Assembly: GCA_002285055.1 (NCBI GenBank)
Contig: NQYJ01000004.1
Location: 98,381-162,380 of the forward strand
Reading direction: 5' to 3'
From: Candidatus Izimoplasma sp. ZiA1
Lineage (GTDB): Bacteria; Bacillota_I; Bacilli_A; Izemoplasmatales; Izemoplasmataceae
Length of the DNA stretch: 64,000 nucleotides
Part shown: positions 35,527 through 44,988 of the stretch, one piece after another
Numbering within the stretch: the first letter of the stretch is position 1
Layout of the letters: each line of letters starts with the position of its first letter
The notes under the pieces: generated by a model
The model's database searches: none
Seen by the model: only the letters and a program-made list of their open reading frames with translations
What the model was told of the DNA's origin: nothing
Translations under genes and position numbers: made by a program

Positions 35527-35566
35527 TATATCACCGACTTTATTTTATTGTGTGTGAATTATATGT

Positions 35567-35594
35567 ATTATAACATAAATCGCTTATTTGTAAC
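35567..35594 (-). promoter_or_regulatory. Probable promoter of the ylmE-sepF-ylmG-ylmH operon
   Basis: GTTACA at 35594-35589, 16-base spacer, TATAAT at 35572-35567 on the minus strand, upstream of the 53-residue gene and downstream of the ftsZ terminator. Confidence 0.55.
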
Positions 35595-35614
35595 ATATAG
35601 GACACTAAAAATTA

Positions 35615-35640
35615 AAAAAAAGAACTCTAAAGTTCTTTTT
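35615..35640 (-). terminator. ftsZ terminator
   Basis: Stem AAAAAGAACT / AGTTCTTTTT with a 4-base loop, T-run on the minus strand; the ftsZ stop lies at its edge. Confidence 0.85.
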
Positions 35641-36784
35641 ATTTAAATCTTGATTTTAACCATGAAGGAACACTTGTTTTTTCTATTTCCTCGTCTTCTT
35701 CAGGTTTTTTTCCAAATATTTTACGTTTTTTAGTTTTTTTAGTTTTTGAAGATTCATCTGGTTTTTCTATTTCAATATCCTCTTCATCCTCAGGAGCAGT
35801 TGTCCCTATGTTACTTAAATCTAGTTTACGGTTTTCATCAAATCCAGCAGCAATAACAGTAATGATTATCTCATCATGAATATCTGCGTTAATTGTTGTA
35901 CCATAAATAATATTGATTTCAGTTGAACTAGCTGCTTGAATTGCTTCAACAGCTTCATTTACTTCCCAAAGTGCAATTTCAACACCACTAGTAATATTAA
36001 CAATAGCATCAGTAGCACCATCAATATTAGCATCTAATAAGGGTGAGTGAATTGCTTTTTTAGTAGCTTCGATTGCGCGATCATCACCACTAGCAATACC
36101 AATTCCCATTAAAGCAGTTCCTTTGTCTTTCATTACTGTTTTAACATCAGCAAAGTCAACATTAATTAATCCAGGTACTGTAATAATCTCAGCAATACCT
36201 TGAACACCTTGACGCAATACATTATCAGCTTCTCTAAAAGCTTCTAACATTGAAGTTTGTCGATCAACCACATATAGTAATCTATCATTAGGAACAACAA
36301 TAAGCGTATCAACATAAGGTTTTAATGCATCTAGTCCTTCTAAGGCAGTAGCAACACGTCTTCTACCTTCAAAACTAAATGGTTTAGTAACAATACCGAT
36401 TGTTAAACAACCCATCTCGCGAGCGATACGGGCAATTACTGGTGCAGCACCTGTACCGGTACCTCCACCCATTCCTGCAGTAATAAAAACCATGTCTGTG
36501 TCTGATAGGATTTCACGAACTTCATCTTCTGACTCGATTGCTGCTCTTCTTCCTATTTCAGGGTCAGCACCTGCTCCAAGACCTCTTGTAAGTAGCTTAC
36601 CTATTTGTAATCTTGAGTTAGCTTTTGAAAGTCTTAATACTTGTGCATCTGTATTTATTGCGACAAATTCAACACCTTGAACGTCGTTTTCAATCATTCT
36701 GTTAACAGCGTTTCCCCCGCCACCACCGACACCAATTACTTTAATTGAGGGCTTTTGATTAAAATTATCGATTGATTCAAACAT
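35639..36784 (-). CDS. ftsZ: Cell division GTPase FtsZ
   Basis: A 381-residue tubulin homologue forming the Z-ring. The N-terminal [13 protein letters not shown], the GTP loop [14 protein letters not shown] and the T7-loop [11 protein letters not shown] are intact. A charged linker (~residues 320-365) leads to the C-terminal peptide [10 protein letters not shown], which binds SepF/FtsA-type partners. GGAGG lies 8 bases before the ATG. No ftsA, ftsQ or mur gene flanks it; tgt lies upstream, so the classical wall/division cluster is reduced. Confidence 0.98.
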   Translation of the reverse strand: MFESIDNFNQKPSIKVIGVGGGGGNAVNRMIENDVQGVEFVAINTDAQVLRLSKANSRLQIGKLLTRGLGAGADPEIGRRAAIESEDEVREILSDTDMVFITAGMGGGTGTGAAPVIARIAREMGCLTIGIVTKPFSFEGRRRVATALEGLDALKPYVDTLIVVPNDRLLYVVDRQTSMLEAFREADNVLRQGVQGIAEIITVPGLINVDFADVKTVMKDKGTALMGIGIASGDDRAIEATKKAIHSPLLDANIDGATDAIVNITSGVEIALWEVNEAVEAIQAASSTEINIIYGTTINADIHDEIIITVIAAGFDENRKLDLSNIGTTAPEDEEDIEIEKPDESSKTKKTKKRKIFGKKPEEDEEIEKTSVPSWLKSRFK

Positions 36785-36870
36785 ATTTTTACCTCCAATT
36801 AATTTATTAACTAATTATATCATTTTTAGTAGTTAAAATAAATAAGTTTATTTAAAAAATGGCTTATTGT

Positions 36871-37986
36871 CTATTTTTTATAGTATTTCGAATAAAAATT
36901 ATTTTTAAATTCTAATAACTTATCTTCTTTAATTGCTTCTCTAATATTTTTCATTAATTTTTTTAAGAAGTAAAGGTTGTGATAGCTTACTAGTCTTTGA
37001 CCTAGATATTCTTCGGCTTTAAATAAATGTCTTAAGTAACTTTTTGAGTATGTTGTACATACTTTACAATCACATTCACTATCAAGTGATGATAAGTCAT
37101 TCTTAAAACGTAAGTTTTTTATATTGATTTTTCCATCACTTGTCATTGCGCTACCATGACGTCCTTGACGCGTTGCGTCAACGCAATCAAACATATCAAT
37201 ACCATTAATTACACCTTCAATTAAAGCATCAGGACTACCAACACCCATTAAATAACGAGGTTTGTTTTTTGGCATGATATCTTTTAGATATTCAAGAACT
37301 TCATACATTTCCTCTTTTGATTCACCAACGCTTAACCCACCTATTGAATAACCAGGAAAATCCATTTCAATTAATTTTTCAGCACACATTTTTCTTAAGT
37401 CTTTATGAGGTCCACCTTGGACTATACCAAAAAGTGCTTGATTTTCTGTGTTTTTATGAGCTATTTTACCGCGTTCAGCCCATCTTATTGTTCTTTCGAC
37501 AGATTGTAACATATAATCATAATCAGCATCAAAAGGAGGGCATTCGTCAAAACTCATCATAATATCAGCGCCAAGATTATTTTGGATTTTGATACTATCC
37601 TCAGGACTCATAAACAATTTTGCACCACTTTTATGATGTCTAAAAGTTACACCTTCTTCAGTTATTTTACGAATATTACTTAGACTAAAAACTTGGAATC
37701 CACCGCTATCAGTAAGCAAAGCATGATCCCATTTCATAAAGCCTCTAATTCCACCATTAAGTTTTACAGTTTCATCACCTGGTTCTAACCATAAATGATA
37801 TGTATTTCCTAATATAAGGCCTTCACTAACTTCTTCAATTTCTTTATTTTCTAACGTCTTAACCGTCGCTTTTGTACCGACCGGCATAAAAATAGGTGTT
37901 TCAAAAGTACCGTGTTTAGTTTCTAAGGAACCAACACGAGCACTTGACTCGCTACTTTCATTTAATACTTTGAATTTTATACTCAT
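36871..37986 (-). CDS. tgt: tRNA-guanine transglycosylase
   Basis: A 371-residue enzyme exchanging G34 for preQ1 in tRNAs with GUN anticodons (queuosine pathway). Catalytic Asp regions [13 protein letters not shown] and [17 protein letters not shown] are present, and the zinc site is [22 protein letters not shown] precedes the ATG. QueA (60678) and a preQ1-controlled transporter (42437) complete a salvage-type queuosine set in the window; no preQ1 biosynthesis gene is seen. Confidence 0.97.
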   Translation of the reverse strand: MSIKFKVLNESSESSARVGSLETKHGTFETPIFMPVGTKATVKTLENKEIEEVSEGLILGNTYHLWLEPGDETVKLNGGIRGFMKWDHALLTDSGGFQVFSLSNIRKITEEGVTFRHHKSGAKLFMSPEDSIKIQNNLGADIMMSFDECPPFDADYDYMLQSVERTIRWAERGKIAHKNTENQALFGIVQGGPHKDLRKMCAEKLIEMDFPGYSIGGLSVGESKEEMYEVLEYLKDIMPKNKPRYLMGVGSPDALIEGVINGIDMFDCVDATRQGRHGSAMTSDGKINIKNLRFKNDLSSLDSECDCKVCTTYSKSYLRHLFKAEEYLGQRLVSYHNLYFLKKLMKNIREAIKEDKLLEFKNNFYSKYYKK

Positions 37987-38027
37987 TTTATCACCAAATT
38001 TATTATATAGAATAATTTAATTTTTAT

Positions 38028-39302
38028 CTACTTTTTTTTGTTTAAGTTTTCTTTAGCATTCGCAATCATCAGTTTAATTCTATTGATCTGATTTATCTCT
38101 GATGCTGATGTATCATAATCAATTGCGACAATATTACTTTGAGGATGTAGTTCTTTGATTTTTTTAAACATCCCTTTACCAACGATATGATTAGGTAAAC
38201 AACCAAACGGTTGTGTACAGACGATATTAGGTGCTCCCATGTGAACTAAATCTATCATTTCAGCAGTTAACAGCCAACCTTCACCTGAGTGCGTACCATA
38301 ATCAATAACGCCTTTAGCAAGCTTTTTTAGTTCCTTGTAAGATAATGGTTTGTAGAAATTATACTTTTTTAAAGTTTTCCTAACAAACTCTCTTCTTGTT
38401 TCTATTAACTTAATAAAAACTTTTAATGCCAGTTTTTTCTTAGCAGAACCGCCATATTTATTAATATCATGAACACTTGAGTCAAAAGTATATAAGAAAA
38501 AATCAAATAACGAAGGTGTAAATACTTCACAGCCTTCTTCAATTAAAGTTCTTTCTAAATTATTGTTTCCAAGAGGTGAGTACTTAACATAAATTTCACC
38601 AACTACACCAACTTTAGGTTTTTTAATCGTTTTATCTACAGGAATATCACTAAATTCTTTTATTACATAATGGATTAGTTTTCTTGGATATTTCCAAATA
38701 TTAATTTTTTTTCTTTCGAAAAAAGGAATGATTGTACTTGTGACCTCTTTTAAAACTTCTAACGTTTCACCTTCATTAACTTCATAAGGTCTTGTCTCAT
38801 TAACAACTTGCATTAAGACATCACCAATAGCAATACTATTAGCAAGTTTAAATAATAATCTTGCGCTTACTTTAAAACCAGGGTTTGGTTCCATCCCATT
38901 TGCGTTTAATGAGATTATTGGGATATAGTCATAATTTGCCTTTTTAAGTGCTTTTCTTAATAAATTAACATAGTTGCTAGCACGACATCCTCCACCAGTT
39001 TGAGTTATTACTAAGGCGATTTTATGTTTATCGTAACCACCGTTTTTAATAGCATCAATAAATTGTCCAATAACAAGCATTGCAGGAACACAAATATCAT
39101 TATGAGAGTACTTTAACCCTTCTTCAATAAGCATATAAGAATCATTTTTTAATAGTTCAGCTTTATATCCTTCACTATTTAGTGAATGGATCAAAAAGTC
39201 AAAATGGTATGGAGCCATTTGGGGAACAAGGATTGTGTATTCCTTACGCATTTCCTCTGTAAATAATAGTCTTCCAAATTCATCATATTCTAGTTGTGCC
39301 AT
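38028..39302 (-). CDS. Acyl-CoA dehydratase activase-related protein, C-terminal component (COG3581-like)
   Basis: A 424-residue cytoplasmic protein of the 2-hydroxyacyl-CoA dehydratase-like family (TILVPQMAPYHFDFL, LVITQTGGGCRASNYVNLLR, CTQPFGCLPNHIVGKGMFK). In most Bacillota this part is the C-terminal third of a ~1,400-residue protein; here it is a separate gene starting at an ATG with AAAGGAG upstream, overlapping the preceding gene by 20 bases. The Cys residues in GGGCRAS and PFGCLP may ligate an Fe-S cluster. Physiological substrate unknown. Confidence 0.82.
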   Translation of the reverse strand: MAQLEYDEFGRLLFTEEMRKEYTILVPQMAPYHFDFLIHSLNSEGYKAELLKNDSYMLIEEGLKYSHNDICVPAMLVIGQFIDAIKNGGYDKHKIALVITQTGGGCRASNYVNLLRKALKKANYDYIPIISLNANGMEPNPGFKVSARLLFKLANSIAIGDVLMQVVNETRPYEVNEGETLEVLKEVTSTIIPFFERKKINIWKYPRKLIHYVIKEFSDIPVDKTIKKPKVGVVGEIYVKYSPLGNNNLERTLIEEGCEVFTPSLFDFFLYTFDSSVHDINKYGGSAKKKLALKVFIKLIETRREFVRKTLKKYNFYKPLSYKELKKLAKGVIDYGTHSGEGWLLTAEMIDLVHMGAPNIVCTQPFGCLPNHIVGKGMFKKIKELHPQSNIVAIDYDTSASEINQINRIKLMIANAKENLNKKK

Positions 39303-42243
39303 TTTGAACTCCTTTCATTGTTGAAAGTAAACTTCTAATTCTAATATTAACTGTACCTAAATTAGAGACTTCATCAATTTTTATTTGAGTATATAGTTTA
39401 CCACTAGCTTCTAATATTGATTTTACTTCATCACTAGTAATTGCATCTAGTCCACATCCAAAGGAAACTAATTGGATAAGATTAGCATTTTTTAAAGTGG
39501 TAACGTATTTTGCTGTATCATAAAGTCGTGTATGGTAACTCCATTGATTAATTACATTAAGTTGTGATTGATCAGCCATAAAATTAAGAGCATCCTCACT
39601 TACAACAACACATTCTAAACTTCTTAGAAGTTTAGCCATTCCATGATTGATTTCCGGATCAATATGGTAAGGACGACCAGCAAGAATTATTAAGTTTTTG
39701 TTATGTTTTTCACTATACTCAATAGCTCTTTTTCCTTCGTTTATTACATCAATACGATAATTCTCGTACTCTTTGATAGCTTTATCATAAGCTCTTAAAA
39801 TGTCACCTTTTTTTGCGCTTAATTTACCTTTAGTGAAAATTGATTTTATGTTTTTAGCAAAAGAATGAGCATTATTAATCGAAATATATGGATCTAAGTA
39901 AACTGTACCTTTTAAACTATCCATATTTGCTTTTATAAGTTCTGGGTAATGAGCTACAACTGGACAGTTGTACTCATTGTCACGGTATGATTTTTCAATC
40001 ACATTAAATTGCATATTTGGATAGAATATAAAATCAACATCTTTTTTAAGTAATGATTCAATATGACCATGAATTAGTTTTGCTGGATAACAAACTGTAT
40101 CACTTGGGATACTGTCTTGACCGAGTTCATATAAGGTTTTACTTGAACGTTCACTATAAACTAATTTATATCCTAGGGCTGTGAAGAAAGTATGCCAAAA
40201 AGGTATGTTTTCATACATGTTAAGTCCAAGTGGAATACCAATTGTACCCTTATAAACTCGATTAACTTTTGATATGTAGCTAGTTAAACGATCATACTTA
40301 TAAAGGTATAGGTTTGGAATATCATCCATATTTGATAATAATCCAGCTCCTTTTTCGCATCTATTACCAGAAATATATTTTTTTGAATCATTAAAGATAT
40401 TAACTGTTAACTGACAATAATTACTACATTTTTTACAAACTGCTGATTTTGTTTTATATAAGAAATTATCTAATTGCTCTTTTGTAATCATTTGCGAGCT
40501 ATCAACACTGTTTTCTCTAGCAAGAATACTAGCACCAAAAGCACCCATTAAACCACTGATGTTTGGTCTTGTAACATTCATGTTAATTTCTCTTTCAAAA
40601 CTTCTTAAAACAGCATTGTTGTAAAAAGTTCCACCTTGAACAATTATATTTTCACCAAATTCTCTTTTAACATCTACAGCTCTTATTACTTTATATAGAG
40701 CATTCTTAACAACACTAATCGCAAGTCCTGCTGAAATATCCTCAGTACTTGCAGCATCTGCTTGAGCTTGTTTAACACTAGAATTCATAAAAACAGTACA
40801 TCTACTTCCAAGATCAACTGGGTTTCTTGAGTTAATTGCAAGTTCAGCAAAATCACTTATCTCATAACCTAAAGAAGTTGAGAACGTTTCAATAAAACTA
40901 CCACAACCACTACTACAAGCTTCATTTAAAATAATTGAAGTAATTACACCGTTCTCAATTTTAAAGCACTTCATATCTTGCCCACCAATATCAATTATAA
41001 AATCTACATCTTTATTAAAATAGGATGCAGCTTTATAGTGACATATAGTTTCTACCTCACTGCCATCTAGATTAAATGCATTTTTAATCAGCTGTTCTCC
41101 ATAACCAGTAGAAAAAGCACCTTTTATAGAAATTCCTGGATGGACTTCTTCATACATTTTTAATAACGCATTTTTTACTATTTCTACAGGGTTACCAAGA
41201 TTATGTGAATAATATTGGAACAATATTTTATTATCCTCACTCAGTAAAACCATTTTGGTAGTAGTACTACCAGCATCAATACCTAAGTAAGCATTACCGT
41301 TATATGATGATATATCAATTGATTCGATTTTAGCTTTTGAATGACGCTTAATAAAAGTGTCATACTCAGCCTCATCCTTAAATAATGGTTCAATCCCATT
41401 ATCAATATTGACTTTTTCACGTTTTGTTTCATTTACAACTAATTCAATTACTTTCTCAATAGAAAATTTGGTCTCAGTAGCTGCAATGCTAGCCCCAAGT
41501 GCTACAAAAACTTCACCATCTTGAGGAATAAAAACACTTGTAAGTTTTAATGTTTCAATGAATCTTTTTCTAAGCTCACTAGCAAAAGTTAGAGGTCCTC
41601 CTAAAAAAGCAACATTACCTTTGATTTTTTTACCTTGAGATAGTCCTGTAATTGTTTGATTAACAATAGCCTGATATATCGATACAGCGATATCTTCATG
41701 TCTTGCGCCTTGATTTAGTAAAGGTTGGATATCACTTTTTGCAAAAACACCACAACGTGATGCAATTGGATAAATTTTTTCGTAATTTTTAGCAAGTTCA
41801 TTTACTTCACCACTACTTACATTTAATAATGTAGCCATTTGATCAATAAATGCCCCAGTTCCACCAGCACAAGTACCATTCATTCTTTGTTCGATATTTA
41901 TTCCATCAAAAAAGATGATTTTAGCATCTTCGCCACCAAGCTCAATGCATACATCTATGGAATCATCAAAAGACCTAAGAGCTTTTGTAGCACTAATAAC
42001 TTCTTGGGTAAACTGAATCCCCATATTATGTGCTAACTTCATTCCTGCACTACCAGTAAAGTTGATATAAAACTCTTTATCAACGCAAGTTTCTTTAATC
42101 TCACTTAAAAGTGACAATAACGAACTAGTTATACTACTCATATGCCTTTTATATGTTTTATATATAATTTCATTCTCTTCATTTGTTATTACAGCTTTGA
42201 TAGTGGTACTACCAATATCAATCCCTATTCTTTTAATGTACAT
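39283..42243 (-). CDS. BadF/BadG/BcrA/BcrD-type ATPase, double activase with DUF2229
   Basis: A 986-residue protein with two tandem ASKHA activase domains. The first (IGIDIGSTTIKAV, GTCAGGTGAFIDQMA, SRCGVFAKSDIQP) is at ~residues 5-270, and the second (LGIDAGSTTTKMV, EACSSGCGSFIETF, SRCTVFMNSSVKQ) at ~320-575. A Cys-rich segment (CKKCSNYCQL, NRCEKGAG) and a DUF2229-like region follow. Each activase half keeps the two cysteines that hold the bridging [4Fe-4S] cluster in HgdC. It likely drives ATP-dependent one-electron reduction of a partner. The ATG at 42243 is used; an ATG at 42246 abuts the GAGGTGAT site. Confidence 0.85.
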   Translation of the reverse strand: MYIKRIGIDIGSTTIKAVITNEENEIIYKTYKRHMSSITSSLLSLLSEIKETCVDKEFYINFTGSAGMKLAHNMGIQFTQEVISATKALRSFDDSIDVCIELGGEDAKIIFFDGINIEQRMNGTCAGGTGAFIDQMATLLNVSSGEVNELAKNYEKIYPIASRCGVFAKSDIQPLLNQGARHEDIAVSIYQAIVNQTITGLSQGKKIKGNVAFLGGPLTFASELRKRFIETLKLTSVFIPQDGEVFVALGASIAATETKFSIEKVIELVVNETKREKVNIDNGIEPLFKDEAEYDTFIKRHSKAKIESIDISSYNGNAYLGIDAGSTTTKMVLLSEDNKILFQYYSHNLGNPVEIVKNALLKMYEEVHPGISIKGAFSTGYGEQLIKNAFNLDGSEVETICHYKAASYFNKDVDFIIDIGGQDMKCFKIENGVITSIILNEACSSGCGSFIETFSTSLGYEISDFAELAINSRNPVDLGSRCTVFMNSSVKQAQADAASTEDISAGLAISVVKNALYKVIRAVDVKREFGENIIVQGGTFYNNAVLRSFEREINMNVTRPNISGLMGAFGASILARENSVDSSQMITKEQLDNFLYKTKSAVCKKCSNYCQLTVNIFNDSKKYISGNRCEKGAGLLSNMDDIPNLYLYKYDRLTSYISKVNRVYKGTIGIPLGLNMYENIPFWHTFFTALGYKLVYSERSSKTLYELGQDSIPSDTVCYPAKLIHGHIESLLKKDVDFIFYPNMQFNVIEKSYRDNEYNCPVVAHYPELIKANMDSLKGTVYLDPYISINNAHSFAKNIKSIFTKGKLSAKKGDILRAYDKAIKEYENYRIDVINEGKRAIEYSEKHNKNLIILAGRPYHIDPEINHGMAKLLRSLECVVVSEDALNFMADQSQLNVINQWSYHTRLYDTAKYVTTLKNANLIQLVSFGCGLDAITSDEVKSILEASGKLYTQIKIDEVSNLGTVNIRIRSLLSTMKGVQNGTTRI

Positions 42244-42348
42244 CATATCACCTCGTATATTATTATAATATTATATAATAAATGTCTTAAATAAGCTATA
42301 AACTTAATAATTCTGTCACAAAATAACGTTTTCTTAAATCAATATTAA

Positions 42349-42375
42349 TTGACAAACTATTAATATTATTATAAT
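42349..42375 (+). promoter_or_regulatory. Promoter of the queuosine-precursor transporter gene
   Basis: TTGACA at 42349-42354 and TATAAT at 42370-42375, with a short 15-base spacer (or TAATAT with 17 bases). Transcription would begin just before the preQ1 aptamer. Confidence 0.65.
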
Positions 42376-42390
42376 ATTTTCATGCTCAGG

Positions 42391-42430
42391 CCGCAGTTCG
42401 TAACCATCCTGCGAAATCAAAACTAGGAGG
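42391..42430 (+). ncRNA. preQ1-I riboswitch
   Basis: P1 CGCAG / CTGCG (42392-42396 / 42409-42413) encloses a 12-base loop TTCGTAACCATC of the same length and opening (TTC) as the Bacillus preQ1-I loop. It is followed by the A-rich tail AAATCAAAACTAGGAGG, which resembles the consensus tail and contains the ribosome-binding site. Ligand binding would fold the tail into the pseudoknot and hide AGGAGG, repressing translation. The downstream gene is a queuosine-precursor transporter, which fits. Identified by eye. Confidence 0.8.
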
Positions 42431-42436
42431 AATAAT

Positions 42437-43144
42437 ATGAATTTTATGTTTTTTTTGTTACTTGCTTTAGTGAATTTCTTATTGATATCATTATCTTATA
42501 AGTTTTTTGGTAAAAAGGGAGTAATAGCTTTTGTTGTACTAAGTGTAATAGCCGCAAATATTCAAGTTAATAAACTTGTTATATTTGATTTCTTTGGTTA
42601 TGAAATAGTTGCTACACTTGGTAATGTAATGTTTGGTGGAGTATTCTTAGCTACTGACTTATTAAGTGAAAAATACGGTAGAAAAACAGCTCAAGGAGCT
42701 GTTCATATATCAATTTTTGCTAACGTAAGTTTTGTTATAGTTATGTTTATCGCATCATTATTTAACGGAATTGCTGATTCAAGTAGTTTTAATGAAGCAA
42801 TTGATTTATTTTTTAGTTTAAATGGTGGAGCATTAAAAGCAGTGCTTGTTGGTAACATTGTTTACTTTATGTCACAGTCTTTAGATGTTTACATGTACCA
42901 AAAAATCAAATCAAAATTTAGTTCTTACAAAACATTATTTATTAGAAACAATGGATCAACACTAATCAGCCAATTTGTCGATAGTGTTCTTGTTTCTGTT
43001 GGTTTTGCACTTGTTGGAATCTTTGATTGGCAGTACTTAGTAGATATTATAATAACTACTGTGTTAATAAAATACATTGTTGCATTACTTGATACACCGT
43101 TCTTATACTTAATGGCAAAAATTAAACCATTAAAAGATGAATAA
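42437..43144 (+). CDS. Queuosine precursor transporter (YhhQ/COG1738 family)
   Basis: A 235-residue inner-membrane protein with about six helices. IQVNKLVIFDFFGYEIVATLGNVMFGGVFLATDLLSEKYGRKTA and the C-terminal TLISQFVDSVLVSVGF are characteristic of the family that imports preQ0/preQ1 (VUT family). AGGAGG 6 bases before the ATG lies inside the preQ1 riboswitch. Monocistronic. Confidence 0.9.
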   Translation: MNFMFFLLLALVNFLLISLSYKFFGKKGVIAFVVLSVIAANIQVNKLVIFDFFGYEIVATLGNVMFGGVFLATDLLSEKYGRKTAQGAVHISIFANVSFVIVMFIASLFNGIADSSSFNEAIDLFFSLNGGALKAVLVGNIVYFMSQSLDVYMYQKIKSKFSSYKTLFIRNNGSTLISQFVDSVLVSVGFALVGIFDWQYLVDIIITTVLIKYIVALLDTPFLYLMAKIKPLKDE

Positions 43145-43170
43145 AGTCAGTGAATTTCACTGACTTTATT
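43140..43170. terminator. Bidirectional terminator
   Basis: Nearly perfect inverted repeat (AATAAAGTCAGTGAA / TTCACTGACTTTATT) between the convergent transporter and ABC ATPase genes. The left arm includes the transporter's stop codon. Confidence 0.85.
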
Positions 43171-43173
43171 ATT

Positions 43174-43851
43174 TTATATAAAGTTACTTAGAAACCATTC
43201 ATATAATGATTTATTTTCTTCTTTAATTGATTCTACGCTCTTTGAAGTAATCATTTCTGACTTATCTAACAATATAACCTCATCTAATAGTTGATCCATA
43301 TCATGAAGTTCGTGTGATGATATTATTACAGTAGAATCTTCAATGTCTACTTCTTTTAAGATTTCATTAACAATTCTTTTTCTTGTGATAACATCAATTC
43401 CAGAGAATGGCTCATCAAAGATATACACTTTAGCATCTCTTGAAATTGTTAAGGCAAAGTGAAGAGCTTTTACTTTACCAGTAGATAGTTTTTTTACATT
43501 ATCCTTTAAGTCTATTTCAAATGTGTCTAAAACACTATATAGAGTATCATAATTCATATCACTATAAGTCATCGTGAAGAACTCTATATTCTTTTTTACA
43601 CTTCCAGGAATTAATATATTAAATTCAGGCATATAAGAAATGTTTTTTAACATTTCGTTATTTTCAAAGTTTTTTTCAATAGATCCTTCATCATTAAAAA
43701 CAAAGTTTGTTAATAATTTGATGAGTGTCGTTTTACCAGCTCCATTTGGACCAATAAGACCATAGACATTACCTTTTTCAAAGTTATATGTAAAGTTACT
43801 AATACCTTTTTTAGGGCTGTATAGTTTAGTTAGGTTAGTAATATTAATCAT
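43174..43851 (-). CDS. ABC transporter ATP-binding protein (YtrB-like)
   Basis: A 225-residue single NBD: Walker A GPNGAGKTTL (~residue 35), signature LSTGKVKAL (a variant of LSGGQ), Walker B VYIFDEPFSGID and H-loop SSHEL. It is last in a four-gene operon with two membrane proteins and a GntR regulator, as in ytr-type systems of Bacillota that respond to membrane-active compounds. It overlaps the regulator by 8 bases. Substrate unknown. Confidence 0.88.
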   Translation of the reverse strand: MINITNLTKLYSPKKGISNFTYNFEKGNVYGLIGPNGAGKTTLIKLLTNFVFNDEGSIEKNFENNEMLKNISYMPEFNILIPGSVKKNIEFFTMTYSDMNYDTLYSVLDTFEIDLKDNVKKLSTGKVKALHFALTISRDAKVYIFDEPFSGIDVITRKRIVNEILKEVDIEDSTVIISSHELHDMDQLLDEVILLDKSEMITSKSVESIKEENKSLYEWFLSNFI

Positions 43852-44215
43852 TATTATGTTCTCCTTTTAAGCTTGATTTTATGTAATTAATTATTTCATC
43901 ATCTTGATATGATAGTTTTTTCATTGATTCAATGTATTCTAGTGTATAACTTTTACCATTTAATTTATGAATATGTTTAATAAGCTCGTAATCAGCTGTA
44001 ATAACACTACCTACACCAGGTTTTGTAGTAATTATCTCAAGTTCGTTTAGATGCTTATTAACTGCTTGAATCGTTTTTGGTGTTACTTGATATTTAACAC
44101 TTAGTTCTCTGACACTTGGCATAATACTAGCAAGGCTAATATTATGATTATAAATTTCTAAAATTATTTCATGGGCTATTTGGAGGTATATAGGTTTATT
44201 CTTTGTAAAGTTCAT
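43844..44215 (-). CDS. GntR-family (YtrA subfamily) transcriptional regulator
   Basis: A 123-residue regulator: winged helix PIYLQIAHEIILEIYNHNIS followed by LASIMPSVRELSVKYQVTPK and TIQAVNKHLNELEIITTKPG, then a short C-terminal dimerisation part as in the YtrA group. The ATG at 44215 (MNFTKNKPIYLQ) matches family starts; longer in-frame starts lie deep in the upstream gene. Located third in the operon rather than first. It probably represses the operon (inference). Confidence 0.88.
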   Translation of the reverse strand: MNFTKNKPIYLQIAHEIILEIYNHNISLASIMPSVRELSVKYQVTPKTIQAVNKHLNELEIITTKPGVGSVITADYELIKHIHKLNGKSYTLEYIESMKKLSYQDDEIINYIKSSLKGEHNND

Positions 44216-44987
44216 ATTCTCTTTTTCCTTCAAGGTTGTTGATGTATTTACCATAAATGAGAATTGTTGCAAGCCCGATTATTAAAATTGAGTACATTAT
44301 TGGTGAAGATATTGAAAGTGATTTAAAGACGAATGGGAACAATAGTACATATCCATAAAATAATATTACTAAATATGATATTGCGAATACAGTTTCATAT
44401 ATTTGATGTTTTTTTGTGTTTAAATCAACATATTCATTTTTTATAACTTCTAATGCTTTATTTCTTTTTTCCTTTTTTGATAAGTCTTTATTATCAATAT
44501 AACTTTCAATTTTTATTCCTGTTAACTTTGAGTGAACAGGTCCTATGTAAGCTTTTAAAATAAATCCAAAAGTAAATATAAATAAGTATAGAAACTCTGT
44601 AGAATTAATTCCTACTGTTAAATTTACTACCACTAAGATCAACCACAGCGGTAATAGTCTCAATAGAGTATAGAAAATGTTTAGTTTAATTAATTCTTTA
44701 TATTTTATACTTAACATGAATAAATTGTTGTGAATTGCATTTTTTGATGGTTTCATATAAGAAGTTAAAACACTTTTTTGAAAGAAGTAACTTATATTAA
44801 ATAAACTAACCCTAAACATTTCAGTAATGAATGCTAAATACAGTAGTAAACCAATATGATTATATGAAAACTCATTTGGAGATTTATAACTTGTAACTAG
44901 ATTTATAGTAAATACAACCAATAAGATTACATATATAATATTTACTATTAGGCTTTGCTTCTCTTTTATTCTTAGTATTCTTAACAT
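44196..44987 (-). CDS. Membrane protein of the YtrA-type ABC operon, second
   Basis: A 263-residue protein with about six hydrophobic segments and basic cytoplasmic loops; no known domain recognised beyond a likely ABC-2-type permease fold. It follows the first membrane protein by one base and overlaps the regulator by 20 bases. Role as transporter subunit is inferred from the operon. Confidence 0.65.
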   Translation of the reverse strand: MLRILRIKEKQSLIVNIIYVILLVVFTINLVTSYKSPNEFSYNHIGLLLYLAFITEMFRVSLFNISYFFQKSVLTSYMKPSKNAIHNNLFMLSIKYKELIKLNIFYTLLRLLPLWLILVVVNLTVGINSTEFLYLFIFTFGFILKAYIGPVHSKLTGIKIESYIDNKDLSKKEKRNKALEVIKNEYVDLNTKKHQIYETVFAISYLVILFYGYVLLFPFVFKSLSISSPIMYSILIIGLATILIYGKYINNLEGKREYELYKE

Positions 44988-44988
44988 C

